DNA of 64,000 bases from UMGS1696 sp964621755 (GTDB lineage Bacteria; Bacillota; Clostridia; Oscillospirales; CAG-272): the NCBI GenBank assembly GCA_964621755.1, contig CAZUPI010000009.1:8575-72574 (forward strand), given 5' to 3'. Numbering within the stretch: position 1 is the stretch's first letter; each line of letters starts with the position of its first letter. Position numbers and translations under genes: made by a program. Under the pieces are notes generated by a model. It saw only the letters and a program-made list of their open reading frames with translations. It made no database searches and was not told the origin of the DNA. Shown here piece after piece: positions 27,581-36,510 of this stretch.

Positions 27581-27633
27581 ATGCGATGAATTCAAATTTC
27601 TCTCGTGAGTATCGAAGACTCAAAGACAAATCC

Positions 27634-30120
27634 TTACACACCCTTCTTTGAACGCTCAATATGCTCAAGTTCGGTCTCGTTATACTTTGTTACATGTCCC
27701 GGGATGGGCATGAGCTTTTCAGAGATGACGTCAATGATACCGTCAGCCTGTGGGAAGTAGTACTTCTCAAGCTCGAACGCGGGAGTAATCCAGTTGCGGG
27801 AACCGTATACTGCCGGCGGTGCGTCAAGATAATCGAACGCCATTTCGGAGATATTGGAAGCCATATCTCTCATCATGGAGCAACGGTCAACTGCGTCACC
27901 TACGATGATAATCTTACCGGTCTTCTTAACTGATTCGATGACCTTTTCATAGTTGAACGGTACGAGCGAACGCGCGTCAATAACCTCTGCAGAAATACCA
28001 TAGTCTGCTTCGAGTTTCTTTGCTGCATCAAGCGCACGGTAAAGAACCGCGCCAATTGTAAGAATGGTGACATCCTTACCTTCACGCTTGATATCAGGAT
28101 CGCCGAAATCAACCTCATAGTAATCGGTCGGAACGCCGCCTTCGTGGAATTCTTCACCCTTATCATAAATTCTCTGTGATTCGAAGAAGACTACAGGGTC
28201 AGTGCCGTTCAGTGCCTGGTTCATGAGGCCCTTTGCGTCGTAAGGCGTAGCAGGGAAGCATACCTTCAGACCTGGAATGTGAGAGCAAAGCGCAGTCCAG
28301 TCTTGAGAGTGCTGTGCGCCGTACTTTGAACCAACGGAAACGCGGAGTACAACCGGCATCTTCAGAATACCTGCCGACATAGACTGCCACTTCGAAAGCT
28401 GGTTAAAGATTTCGTCGCCGGCACAGCCGATAAAGTCAGCATACATTAGCTCAACAATCGCGCGACCGCCTGCTACTGCATACCCTACAGCGGAACCAAC
28501 GATAGCGGATTCGGATATCGGCGCATTGAAGAATCTGTGGTAAGGAAGCGCTTCTGTAAGGCCGCGATAAACCGCAAACGCGCCGCCCCAGTCACGGTTG
28601 TCTTCACCATACGCAATGGTGGTCGGATCTTCGTAGAACTTGTCAATGATAGCTTCAAACAGACCGTCACGGATGTTGTAGAGCTTCATCTTCGGAATCA
28701 TCTCGCCCTTTTCGTCGAAAGCATAGCGAGCCTTGTTCGCAATCTGCTTTACTCTCGGGTCTTCTTCCTTCGGAATGAGAACTTCAGGTGTACGTGTTTC
28801 ATCCATAGACTTAACATGATTGTTGGAGTACATAATGGAGGAAATCATGTCGGGTTCCTTGGAAAGGTCCATTCTCGGAGAAATCTCATCGTCAATTGCA
28901 AGCTTGATAATCTTTGTAGTGCGGTTGATGATTTCTTCGTCAATCGCATTAAATTCTTCCTCAGAAGCGATTCCACCGGCAACCATCTTTGCGCGGTATG
29001 CAGCAATCGGGCACGCTGCCTTCCACGCTTCAATTTCCTCAGGGGTTCTGTATGTAGAAGCGTCGGACGGGGAGTGACCGGATACACGGTAGGTTGCAAC
29101 CTCAAGAAGTACCGGACCCTTACCGGAGGTTAGGATTTCCTTCTTGCGTGTAGTAGCGTCGATAACGGCGAGCGGGTCGTAGCCGTTTACCTTTTCAGCG
29201 TGCATCTGAGAGGGATTGAAACCGGCTGCAAGACGCGCGGGATTGGTGAAGCCCATGGTCTCGCCCATGGTCTGACCGCCCATGCCGTAGAAGTTGTTGA
29301 ATACATTGAACAGAATCGGCATGCCTTCATCGGAGTACTTTCCGTCCATGCCCCAAAGCTTGGTAATCTGGTCCATAGAGGAGAAGTTGAGAGATTCAAG
29401 CACAGGACCGCGTCCGAGCGCGCCGTCACCGGAGTTGGCAACAACAATGCCCTTCTTATGGTTTGCTCTCTTGTAAAGAGCAGCACCAAGAGCGATAGGC
29501 GCAGCACCACCTACGATAGCATTGTTCGGGAAAATACCGAACGGGATGAAGAACGCGTGCATTGAGCCGCCGAGCCCCTTGTTAAAACCGGTGGTACGAG
29601 CGAAAATTTCAGCCAGCGCACCGTAGAGGAGAAAATCCTTCGCGAGCTCACGAACATCGCCCTGTTTTGCCTGCTTGCCTTCCACTACTTTGAGGATGGC
29701 GCCGTCAAGGAATTCCCTCATGATATCGTAAAGCTCGGTTTCGTCGAGTTTGTTGATGGAGGAAAGACCCTTTGCGAGAATTTCACCATGGCTTCTGTGA
29801 GAGCCGAAGGTGAAGTCATTGATGTCGAGACAATAAGCCTGACCAACAGCGGATGCTTCCTGGCCGATGGAAAGGTGAGCCGGACCGGGGTTGTTGTACT
29901 TCACGCCGTTGTACTCGGACTTTACCTTGATTTCATTGAGCATTGTTTCGAATTCACGAATGGTTCTCATGTCGTGATAAATGCGCATGAAATCTGCCTT
30001 GGAGTAAATCTTCTTTTCCTCTTCCAGCGTCTTGTTGTAACGGCAGAGAGGAATACTATCAAAATCGATGTAACCGGGTTCAAATACCTTACCGGGGTCT
30101 ACATATTGACTTTTCGGCAT
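27634..30120 (-). CDS. 2-oxoacid dehydrogenase E1, fused alpha and beta subunits
   Basis: 828-residue thiamine-diphosphate enzyme. The alpha part (about residues 45-410) has the ThDP motif GDGALGRGPVLESLNF, and the beta part (about 475-810) has ESAIVGSAVGYAVAGGRAIVE and a transketolase C-terminal domain with IIVGDAVDRCS. The two are encoded as one chain. The enzyme decarboxylates a 2-oxoacid (pyruvate, acetoin-derived or branched-chain) and passes the acyl group to E2. The substrate cannot be assigned from sequence alone. It is the last gene of the minus-strand operon, behind E2 and E3. Confidence 0.88.
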   Translation of the reverse strand: MPKSQYVDPGKVFEPGYIDFDSIPLCRYNKTLEEEKKIYSKADFMRIYHDMRTIREFETMLNEIKVKSEYNGVKYNNPGPAHLSIGQEASAVGQAYCLDINDFTFGSHRSHGEILAKGLSSINKLDETELYDIMREFLDGAILKVVEGKQAKQGDVRELAKDFLLYGALAEIFARTTGFNKGLGGSMHAFFIPFGIFPNNAIVGGAAPIALGAALYKRANHKKGIVVANSGDGALGRGPVLESLNFSSMDQITKLWGMDGKYSDEGMPILFNVFNNFYGMGGQTMGETMGFTNPARLAAGFNPSQMHAEKVNGYDPLAVIDATTRKKEILTSGKGPVLLEVATYRVSGHSPSDASTYRTPEEIEAWKAACPIAAYRAKMVAGGIASEEEFNAIDEEIINRTTKIIKLAIDDEISPRMDLSKEPDMISSIMYSNNHVKSMDETRTPEVLIPKEEDPRVKQIANKARYAFDEKGEMIPKMKLYNIRDGLFEAIIDKFYEDPTTIAYGEDNRDWGGAFAVYRGLTEALPYHRFFNAPISESAIVGSAVGYAVAGGRAIVELMYADFIGCAGDEIFNQLSKWQSMSAGILKMPVVLRVSVGSKYGAQHSQDWTALCSHIPGLKVCFPATPYDAKGLMNQALNGTDPVVFFESQRIYDKGEEFHEGGVPTDYYEVDFGDPDIKREGKDVTILTIGAVLYRALDAAKKLEADYGISAEVIDARSLVPFNYEKVIESVKKTGKIIIVGDAVDRCSMMRDMASNISEMAFDYLDAPPAVYGSRNWITPAFELEKYYFPQADGIIDVISEKLMPIPGHVTKYNETELEHIERSKKGV

Positions 30121-30168
30121 AGTTTTAAGTCTCCTTAATATGTTGAAAATATAAATTTTATTAACGAA

Positions 30169-31557
30169 TTAATGAATGGTGAACATGGCCTCGCGGATGA
30201 CCTCACAAACCGTCGGATGCGGGAATACGATTTTCTGGACATCTTCCACTCTCTGGCATCTTGCAACCATAGCGGCTGCACCGTAGATAATTTCGGAAGC
30301 GTAGGAGCCAATCATATGAACGCCGAGAATTTCGTGGTGTTCCTTGCCGTATACAACCTTCACGAAGCCATCGCCGCCCTCATTTTCTGCTAGGTAGCGT
30401 CCGCTGTAGCGGAGGCTGAGGGTGACTTCTTCGGCATCAATACCCGCTTTCTTTGCAGATTCAACTGTTTCACCGACCGAGGCAACCTCTGGATTGGTGT
30501 AGATAACAGACGGGATTGCACGGTAGTCAACGCGGTCACGCTTGCCGAGCATATCGTTGACAGCAGCTTCGCCTTCACGGTAAGCGGTATGCGCAAGCAT
30601 AATTTTTCCGTTTACGTCGCCAGCCGCCCAGATGCCGGGAACGGACGTGCGGCAGGTTTCGTCGGTGACAATCGCCCCGCGGTTCATCTGGATACCGAGC
30701 TCTTCCAGACCGATTCCTTTGGTTCTTGCGCGGCGACCAGTGGATACGAGAACAAGGTCACATTCCACTTTTTCGGTTTTGCCGTCCTTTTCATATTCTA
30801 CAATACCTGAGCCAGGTTTGCCGTTCACAGCTGATACCTTTGCGCCGAGGATGAACTTTACACCCTTCTTGCTATAGTTCTTTTCGAGATTAGCGGAGAC
30901 TTCCTTTTCAGTTGGCCCTGCAATTTTATCAAGCATCTCGATTACGGTTACTTCACAGCCAACCGAGTTGAAATAGGAGGCCATTTCAAGACCAATCACA
31001 CCGCCGCCGATGACAACGAAACGTTTCGGAAGAACGCGAAGGTCAAGAATTTCGCGATTGGTAACCACAAAACCGCCCTCATAGGATTCACGGAGACACG
31101 GAATAGGGGGAACAACTGCCTCGGAGCCGGTGCATACAAGTAATTTTGCGGCTTCATATGTAGTGCCGACGCAATCAACTGCAAAGCCGCCTGCTGTCTT
31201 GCCGATGATTTTCGCGGTGCCGTTTGCAACAGTGACGCCGGCGCCCTTCATTTTTGCAGCAACACCGGAAACAAGGGTCTTTACCACCTTGTCTTTGCGG
31301 TCGACCACTTTGGCGTGGTCAATTTTTGCGCCTTCCACGGCGACACCATATTTGTCACCGTGGTTTGCATAGTCATAAATTTTAGCGGAGTAAAGCAGGG
31401 TCTTGGTCGGAATGCAACCCTCGTTCAGGCAGACACCGCCGAGTGCACGCTCTTCGCAGACGAGTGTTTTGAGACCGCCGTGAGCTGCACGTTCAGCAGC
31501 ATTGTATCCGGCAGGACCGCCGCCTAAAATAATCAAATCAAACTTTGTTTCAGCCAT
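30169..31557 (-). CDS. lpdA: dihydrolipoyl dehydrogenase (E3)
   Basis: 462-residue flavoprotein that reoxidises the lipoyl group of E2. It has the FAD motif GGGPAGYNAAERAA near the N-terminus, the redox-active pair CLNEGCIPTK, the NAD motif GGGVIGLEMA (about 180) and the C-terminal HPTVCEVI with the catalytic histidine. The start is the ATG at 31557 with GGAG nine bases upstream, rather than a TTG at 31569. A hairpin at 31591-31620 lies in the gap after E2. Confidence 0.95.
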   Translation of the reverse strand: MAETKFDLIILGGGPAGYNAAERAAHGGLKTLVCEERALGGVCLNEGCIPTKTLLYSAKIYDYANHGDKYGVAVEGAKIDHAKVVDRKDKVVKTLVSGVAAKMKGAGVTVANGTAKIIGKTAGGFAVDCVGTTYEAAKLLVCTGSEAVVPPIPCLRESYEGGFVVTNREILDLRVLPKRFVVIGGGVIGLEMASYFNSVGCEVTVIEMLDKIAGPTEKEVSANLEKNYSKKGVKFILGAKVSAVNGKPGSGIVEYEKDGKTEKVECDLVLVSTGRRARTKGIGLEELGIQMNRGAIVTDETCRTSVPGIWAAGDVNGKIMLAHTAYREGEAAVNDMLGKRDRVDYRAIPSVIYTNPEVASVGETVESAKKAGIDAEEVTLSLRYSGRYLAENEGGDGFVKVVYGKEHHEILGVHMIGSYASEIIYGAAAMVARCQRVEDVQKIVFPHPTVCEVIREAMFTIH

Positions 31558-31590
31558 TTTATGCTCCAATCTTATTTAGCGGGAGTGAAA

Positions 31591-31620
31591 CGGGGAGGGT
31601 ATTTTGGAAAAACCTCTCCG
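31591..31620. repeat. intergenic hairpin inside the dehydrogenase operon
   Basis: CGGGGAGG pairs with CCTCTCCG (one G-T pair) around a T-run and A-run, in the 85-base gap between the E2 and E3 genes. It may lower E3 expression relative to E2 or protect mRNA ends. It has the same architecture as the other CTTTT/AAAAG hairpins in this window. Confidence 0.5.
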
Positions 31621-31642
31621 AACCCTACCTCAAAAACCAACA

Positions 31643-32977
31643 TTATTTCGCAAGCAGAAGGTCGAAGTTTTCGAGCGCGGTGCAGAGCTCCTTCAGAAAT
31701 TTGGCGGCAGGGGCGCCGTCAACTGCTCTGTGGTCGAAGGTGAGGGATAAGCCCATAGCCGGATATACCTTACCGTCAGCCTTCAGGCGGTTTGTAGTGC
31801 AGCATACGCCGAGAATAGCGGTCTGCGGCGGATTGATAACGGGTGTGAAGGATTCAACGCCCATCGAACCGAGGTTGGATACCGTGAAGCTACCGCCGGA
31901 CATTTCGTCAGGTGTGAGTTTTCCTTCGCGTGCCTTGCCTGCGAGCGCTTTTGTCTGCCCGGAGATTTCAGCAAGCGTGAGCTTTTCGGAACCGAAGATA
32001 ACCGGAACGAGAAGTCCACGTTCGGTATCGACAGCCATGCCGATGTTTGCATGCTTGTATTTGCGGAAGGTGTTGTCAACGAGGTTAGCGTTGATTTCGG
32101 AATAATTGGGGAGAACGCGTGCAACTGCGTAAAGGACCATATCGTTGATGGTGATCTTAGACAGGCCGAGCGCTTCGCCGTTTTCCTTGAGCTTTGCGCG
32201 GTATGCGAGAAGATTGGTGGCATCGAAAGAGGAGTTGAGGGTAAGCTGTGCCATTTCGGACAGGGAAGCATGCATGGATTTTGCGATAACCTTACGCACG
32301 TTGGACATGGGTCCTTCCGTATATGCACGGAGATCGTCTGCGGATGCAGCGGCTGCCGGCACGGGTGCGGGTGTTTCAACCTTTTCTTCTTTAACAGCAG
32401 AAATTTCTTCAACCACAACAGGCTTGCCAGCGAGGAAGTCTTCTACTGCGGATACGGTTGCCGTAAATCCATCGTCAAGCGCCTTGTTGATATCACGTTC
32501 GATGATTCTTCCGTGAGGACCGGTCGGAACGACCTTTGTCATGTCGACGCCGGTTTTCAGCGCGAGATTTTTTGCCCTGGGAGAGATGAAGATTCTCTTG
32601 CCGTCGCTTTCGGAAACAGTCGCTTCTGCTTCGGCGGCCTTTTTCTCGTTTGCGGGAGCAGTATTTTCCGCTTTTTCTTCCACTGCGGCAGCATCTTCCT
32701 TCTTTGCACTTTCAGGAAGGAGGGCAGAATAATCTTCACCTTCCTCACCGATTATGCAAACCGGAGCGAGACAAGGGGTAACATCGCCCTCAGCCGCTAG
32801 GATTTCGAGAATCGTACCGGAAAACTGCGAGGGTTCGTCAAACGCACTCTTATCCGTTTCGTAGGAGAAAAGGATGTCGCCCGGTTCAACATGGTCGCCC
32901 TTTTTCTTTTGCCATGTAGTGATGATACATGACTCAACACTTTGTCCCTGACGGGGCATTATGACTAAATTTGCCAT
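31643..32977 (-). CDS. 2-oxoacid dehydrogenase E2 (dihydrolipoyl acyltransferase)
   Basis: 444-residue acyltransferase core of the complex. Order: one lipoyl domain with the lysine in ETDKSAF (about residue 42), an alanine/glutamate-rich linker, a peripheral subunit-binding domain (ISPRAKNLALKTGVD, about 130-165), a second linker and the catalytic domain with the active-site DHRAVDG near residue 420. The start is the ATG at 32977, preceded by AAAGGAAA. It is the first enzyme gene of the operon, 68 bases after the DeoR regulator. Confidence 0.93.
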   Translation of the reverse strand: MANLVIMPRQGQSVESCIITTWQKKKGDHVEPGDILFSYETDKSAFDEPSQFSGTILEILAAEGDVTPCLAPVCIIGEEGEDYSALLPESAKKEDAAAVEEKAENTAPANEKKAAEAEATVSESDGKRIFISPRAKNLALKTGVDMTKVVPTGPHGRIIERDINKALDDGFTATVSAVEDFLAGKPVVVEEISAVKEEKVETPAPVPAAAASADDLRAYTEGPMSNVRKVIAKSMHASLSEMAQLTLNSSFDATNLLAYRAKLKENGEALGLSKITINDMVLYAVARVLPNYSEINANLVDNTFRKYKHANIGMAVDTERGLLVPVIFGSEKLTLAEISGQTKALAGKAREGKLTPDEMSGGSFTVSNLGSMGVESFTPVINPPQTAILGVCCTTNRLKADGKVYPAMGLSLTFDHRAVDGAPAAKFLKELCTALENFDLLLAK

Positions 32978-33045
32978 GTGTGTTATGTTTCCTTTCATTT
33001 ATGTGAATATTTTATTTATCATGATAAATCGTATTCGCCGAATTA

Positions 33046-33825
33046 CTATAGCTTCTCCTCTGATACGTTAATCACCTGCACCTTGTTATCTTCCGCAAGA
33101 CGGGCGAGCTCATCCGGCAGAGCGGAACTGGTAATCAGCACGTCAATATTCTCAAAGCTGCAAAAGGTGTACGGCAAGGATTTATCAATTTTTGAGGAGT
33201 CCATCAAAATAATTACAAATCTCGCTTTTTCCACGACAATCTTTTTCAACTCACATTCGCTGTAATTACCCACGGTAAATCCGCTGCGCGCTGAGAGACC
33301 TGACGGAGAGAGAAACGCAATATCAATGTTGATATCCGACAGAAAACGCGTTGCCTGCAAACCGGTTATGGTCTGGTTGTCGCGGTCAAGTCTTCCTCCG
33401 ACCACATTTACGATTGGCAGTCCAATTTTGCACAGTTCAAGGGCGGATACCGGGTCGGTTGTCGTGAAGGTAAAACGGTCGTTCGGCACATAAGGGACAA
33501 TCCGCTGAAGGGTTGAACCGGAATCAATGAAGATGGACCGTCCGGTTTCGAGAAAATCCGCCGCGCGTGCGGTGATAGAATCCTTGGAATGAATGTTTTC
33601 CTTCATGCGTGCCGTAATGGAATCATCGGCCTGCGTGGTGATAAACTTCATGCTCCTCGCGCCGCCGCGTACTTTTATTGCTTCATGCTCACTCTCGAAA
33701 TATTCGATGTCGCGGCGAAGAGTCATTCCGGATACATTCGGAAAAAGCTCTTCCAGCTCCTTCAGAGAAATAAAAGGCTTAGACAGTAGAAGAGAACGTA
33801 TCTGTTCACGTCGTTCGTTGTACAA
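33046..33825 (-). CDS. DeoR/GlpR-family transcriptional regulator
   Basis: 259-residue regulator with an N-terminal DeoR helix-turn-helix (ISLKELEELFPNVSGMTLRR, about 18-37) and a C-terminal sugar-phosphate sensor domain with IFIDSGST, TTDPV and GGRLDRDNQTITG. Such proteins are repressors released by sugar phosphates. The start is a TTG at 33825 behind AAAGGAG. Lying directly upstream of E2 on the same strand, it may control the dehydrogenase operon and itself. Confidence 0.88.
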   Translation of the reverse strand: MYNERREQIRSLLLSKPFISLKELEELFPNVSGMTLRRDIEYFESEHEAIKVRGGARSMKFITTQADDSITARMKENIHSKDSITARAADFLETGRSIFIDSGSTLQRIVPYVPNDRFTFTTTDPVSALELCKIGLPIVNVVGGRLDRDNQTITGLQATRFLSDINIDIAFLSPSGLSARSGFTVGNYSECELKKIVVEKARFVIILMDSSKIDKSLPYTFCSFENIDVLITSSALPDELARLAEDNKVQVINVSEEKL

Positions 33826-33952
33826 TCGTATTCGCTCCTTTCGCTGGTGTTGAATTAGGGAAATAACATGATTATAATTTATTTTAACACATGTAATGTG
33901 AAATTGTCAACCTCTGCACGTTATAAAAATCAAAAATGTGACATAAAAATAT

Positions 33953-33983
33953 GGTGAGGAGCTTTTTTAAAAAACTCCTCACC
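33953..33983 (-). terminator. hairpin between murC and the DeoR gene
   Basis: Nine-base stem GGTGAGGAG / CTCCTCACC with a T/A-run top; on the minus strand it is followed by ATATTTTTATG. Together with the hairpin at 34025-34049 it would stop murC transcription. Confidence 0.65.
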
Positions 33984-34024
33984 GCGAGACTCGCATACCA
34001 ATTTTGCCACTTCCACAAAAAGGG

Positions 34025-34049
34025 TTTTGGGGAAACTTTTTCCCCAAAA
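34025..34049 (-). terminator. rho-independent terminator of murC
   Basis: Stem TTTTGGGGAAA / TTTCCCCAAAA six bases beyond the murC stop. On the minus strand it is followed by CCCTTTTTG. Confidence 0.75.
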
Positions 34050-34054
34050 TAACA

Positions 34055-35470
34055 TTATTTTTTAAGAATATCAGAGACCTCAATGACGTCACCTGCGCCC
34101 ATAACGAGAATCATATCATTAGTAGCAGAAATTTGATCCGCATATGCCGCAGCTTCGTTAAACGAATGAATCACAGAGCATTTTTTACCGCGCGCCGCAA
34201 TCTTTTCTGCGAGCATGTCTGAGGACACGCCATAGACATTCGTTTCTCTTGCAGGATAAATGTCGCAAAGTACGACCTCGTCCGCGTCGCTGTCCGCAAA
34301 TGCTGTGACAAAATTGTCAAACAGTTCGGCGGTCCTTGAGAAGGTGTGCGGCTGGAAGACAACGTTCAGCTTGCCGGCGCAGATTTTCCGCGCTCCTTTT
34401 AGGGTAGCGGCGATTTCGGTCGGATGATGTGCGTAATCTGTGTACAGTGCAGCGCCGTGACTGGTAATGCAGATTTTTTCCATTCTGCGGCAGAGGCCTT
34501 CGTACAGAGACAACCCCTCGGCAGCCGTACTTGCCGGAATCCCACTTACAACAGCTGCCGTAAAAGCTGCAAGAGCATCGCTTATATTATGTTCACCGGG
34601 AATTTTCAGTGACACATGGGCGATGGCTTTGCCGTTTGACATAATGTCAAAAACTGGATAGCCGCCGTGCTCCAATTCGTTCGCCGAATAGTAGTCCGCG
34701 GCAGAATTGTTGCGGCCAAACGATATAAGATGGCCTTTATATTGGCTCGCTGCTTTGAGACAGTTTTGGTCGTTCAGATTGACAACCGCATAGCCGTTTT
34801 CTCCTGTGATGTTCATAAATGCGGAGAAGGAATTGATAATCTGTTCCATGGATTTGAAATAATCCACGTGGTCAAGCTCAATATTCAGCACTACGGCAAC
34901 CGACGGATTAAAGTCTAGAAATGAATCCATATATTCGCACGCTTCAAATACAAAATAATCATGCTTTCCGATAATATCAACTGTGCCGGATTCCTTCATT
35001 GGCGCACCGTTGAATACAGTTGGAAAAACGCCAGCGTTTGACAAAATGCGTGATATCATTCCTGTAGTGGTACTTTTACCATGAGTACCCGAAACGCCAA
35101 TGCGATTTTGAAAGCCGGTCATGATATAGCCGAGAAAATCCGCTCTTGATATCCGCGGAATGCTATGTTCGCCTGCGTAGACATATTCGGGATTGCTCTC
35201 AGGCATGGCGACTGTGTAGACGATAGCGTCACAATCCTTGATGTGTTCGCTGCTTGTTTCGTAGTATACCTTAATACCCATTGATTCGAGCTTGCGTGTG
35301 ATGTTGCTTTCACTGCGGTCATAACCGGAGACCGTATGTCCCATAAGATGGCTGATGTGTGCGAGGGAGTTCATGCTGATGCCGCCGATACCATCAAAAA
35401 AAATTTTCTTTTTTCCGCCAAGCAGACCCTTTATGTAATCCGCCCCGAAGTGCGTGTTTGGTAAAGCCAT
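34055..35470 (-). CDS. murC: UDP-N-acetylmuramate--L-alanine ligase
   Basis: 471-residue ATP-dependent ligase adding L-alanine to UDP-MurNAc in peptidoglycan synthesis. The N-terminal domain has the GIGGISMNSLAHI motif, the central domain has the ATP loop GVSGTHGKSTTTGMI (about 110-125), and the C-terminal domain has DYAHHPTEI. Length is normal for Bacillota. The ATG at 35470 follows AAAGGACAG. It is transcribed divergently from spoVG. Confidence 0.95.
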   Translation of the reverse strand: MALPNTHFGADYIKGLLGGKKKIFFDGIGGISMNSLAHISHLMGHTVSGYDRSESNITRKLESMGIKVYYETSSEHIKDCDAIVYTVAMPESNPEYVYAGEHSIPRISRADFLGYIMTGFQNRIGVSGTHGKSTTTGMISRILSNAGVFPTVFNGAPMKESGTVDIIGKHDYFVFEACEYMDSFLDFNPSVAVVLNIELDHVDYFKSMEQIINSFSAFMNITGENGYAVVNLNDQNCLKAASQYKGHLISFGRNNSAADYYSANELEHGGYPVFDIMSNGKAIAHVSLKIPGEHNISDALAAFTAAVVSGIPASTAAEGLSLYEGLCRRMEKICITSHGAALYTDYAHHPTEIAATLKGARKICAGKLNVVFQPHTFSRTAELFDNFVTAFADSDADEVVLCDIYPARETNVYGVSSDMLAEKIAARGKKCSVIHSFNEAAAYADQISATNDMILVMGAGDVIEVSDILKK

Positions 35471-35646
35471 AATTCTGTCCTTTTATACAATAATTTATGA
35501 TTATTTATAATGTTTTGAGTGTACGAAAAGATATATAGGAGATTTCTGCGGTTCTGAGAAAAAATAAAACCATTTTAAATCTAATATAATTATAGCATAA
35601 TTTTCAAAAAAAGATACATTCATTTTAAAAAATATTTATGAATCGC

Positions 35647-35677
35647 TTGAATTATTTTCATAATGTGCGTGTATAAT
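35647..35677 (+). promoter_or_regulatory. candidate promoter of spoVG
   Basis: TTGAAT (35647-35652) and TATAAT (35672-35677) with a 19-base spacer, which is long for sigma-A. In Bacillus spoVG is under sigma-H, but no good sigma-H match is seen here. It overlaps the first unit of the 16-base duplication. Confidence 0.4.
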
Positions 35678-35706
35678 TAAATCAGCCAAGAATTAAATCA
35701 GCCAAG
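35675..35706 (+). repeat. exact tandem duplication of 16 bp ahead of spoVG
   Basis: AATTAAATCAGCCAAG occurs twice in direct succession (35675-35690 and 35691-35706), in the leader between the -10 and the ribosome binding site. It begins inside the -10 element. Confidence 0.95.
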
Positions 35707-35730
35707 ACAAAAATGAAAAGGGGACACAAA

Positions 35731-36054
35731 ATGGTTATCACTAATATTAAAGTAAGAAAGTTATTTGATGAGGGACCGATGAAGGCCATTGTATCCGTTA
35801 CCTTTGATGACCAGCTCGCATTGCACGACATCAAGGTTATCAGTGTTCGCGATAAGAATTTCATCGTGATGCCCAGCCGCAAGAATCCTGATGGGACATA
35901 CCGCGATATCGTTCATCCGATTAATGCGGAATTCAGAGGAAAGCTGGAAGAAGAAGTCATCAGAGCTTACGAAGAGGAGCTTGCAAGAGAAGCCGCTGAA
36001 CGGGAAGCCGAGGCCCTTGAAGAAAAAGCATCGGAAGAACCCGCAAATGTGTGA
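35731..36054 (+). CDS. spoVG: septation regulator / RNA-binding protein SpoVG
   Basis: 107-residue SpoVG, a small nucleic-acid-binding regulator of septation, sporulation and surface properties. The conserved body runs from MVITNIKVRKLFDEG through VMPSRKNPDGTYRDI and VHPINAEFR to an acidic helical tail. The start is the ATG at 35731, preceded by AAAAGGGG, rather than the ATG at 35713, which contains that site. It is a single-gene unit, with a terminator at 36111-36147. Confidence 0.93.
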   Translation: MVITNIKVRKLFDEGPMKAIVSVTFDDQLALHDIKVISVRDKNFIVMPSRKNPDGTYRDIVHPINAEFRGKLEEEVIRAYEEELAREAAEREAEALEEKASEEPANV

Positions 36055-36057
36055 CGA

Positions 36058-36147
36058 GGGGGCAAGGGATATTTTTGAAAAAGCACCCCGCACCTTATCA
36101 GAACTTTTTAAAATACCGCTGTTCATATCCCGGCAGCGGTATTTTTA
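36058..36147 (+). terminator. terminator region of spoVG
   Basis: The strongest element is AAATACCGCTG (36111-36121) pairing with CAGCGGTATTT (36134-36144) and ending in TTA. Just upstream, 36058-36090 holds a weaker G-rich/C-rich hairpin with a TTTTTGAAAAAG core. A third hairpin, AAAAAAGAGAGATGCTG with CGCATATCCCTCTTTTT, lies at 36213-36248. The 456-base gap 36055-36510 thus holds these hairpins, the infC promoter and its leader, and no gene. Confidence 0.8.
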
Positions 36148-36315
36148 TGCTGAATTTCCGAATGCTTATCTATTTGATGGTTACATATGCAATGCTGAAA
36201 TATAAGGTCCATAAAAAAAGAGAGATGCTGTCGCATATCCCTCTTTTTGGTCAAAAATGCAGAAATCCAGACTGAAAAATCAATAAAAATGTGCAAGAAA
36301 AAAGTGAAATTCCTC

Positions 36316-36344
36316 TTGACAAAAACATAACAAAGGAGTATAAT
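36316..36344 (+). promoter_or_regulatory. consensus sigma-A promoter of infC-rpmI-rplT
   Basis: A perfect TTGACA (36316-36321) and perfect TATAAT (36339-36344), 17 bases apart. This is the only fully consensus promoter seen in the window. Confidence 0.93.
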
Positions 36345-36349
36345 ACATA

Positions 36350-36488
36350 AGAATTAAAAAACAAAGCAGGACATTCTCCGTTCTCACCTTGCTGCACATG
36401 GCACGTCAGGGTTAATATTTAAGCACCGGTGGAAAAGTACCGTGTGTTAGAGTCGTGCGGAGAATATTCTTTGTGCGATTTTTTGTTT
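36350..36488 (+). promoter_or_regulatory. infC leader with attenuator
   Basis: About 160 bases of untranslated leader lie between promoter and infC. Near its end, TCGTGCGGAGAA pairs with TTCTTTGTGCGA (36453-36478, using several G-T pairs) and is followed by TTTTTTGTTT. This is an intrinsic terminator placed 22 bases before the infC start. An upstream segment (36422-36445, CACCGGTGG and CCGTGTG) can form a competing pairing. In Bacillus the same operon is controlled by ribosomal protein L20 through premature termination in the leader. An L20-type control is likely here, but the binding mimic was not identified. Confidence 0.6.
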
Positions 36489-36510
36489 TAGCATTTGGAG
36501 GTGCATAACT

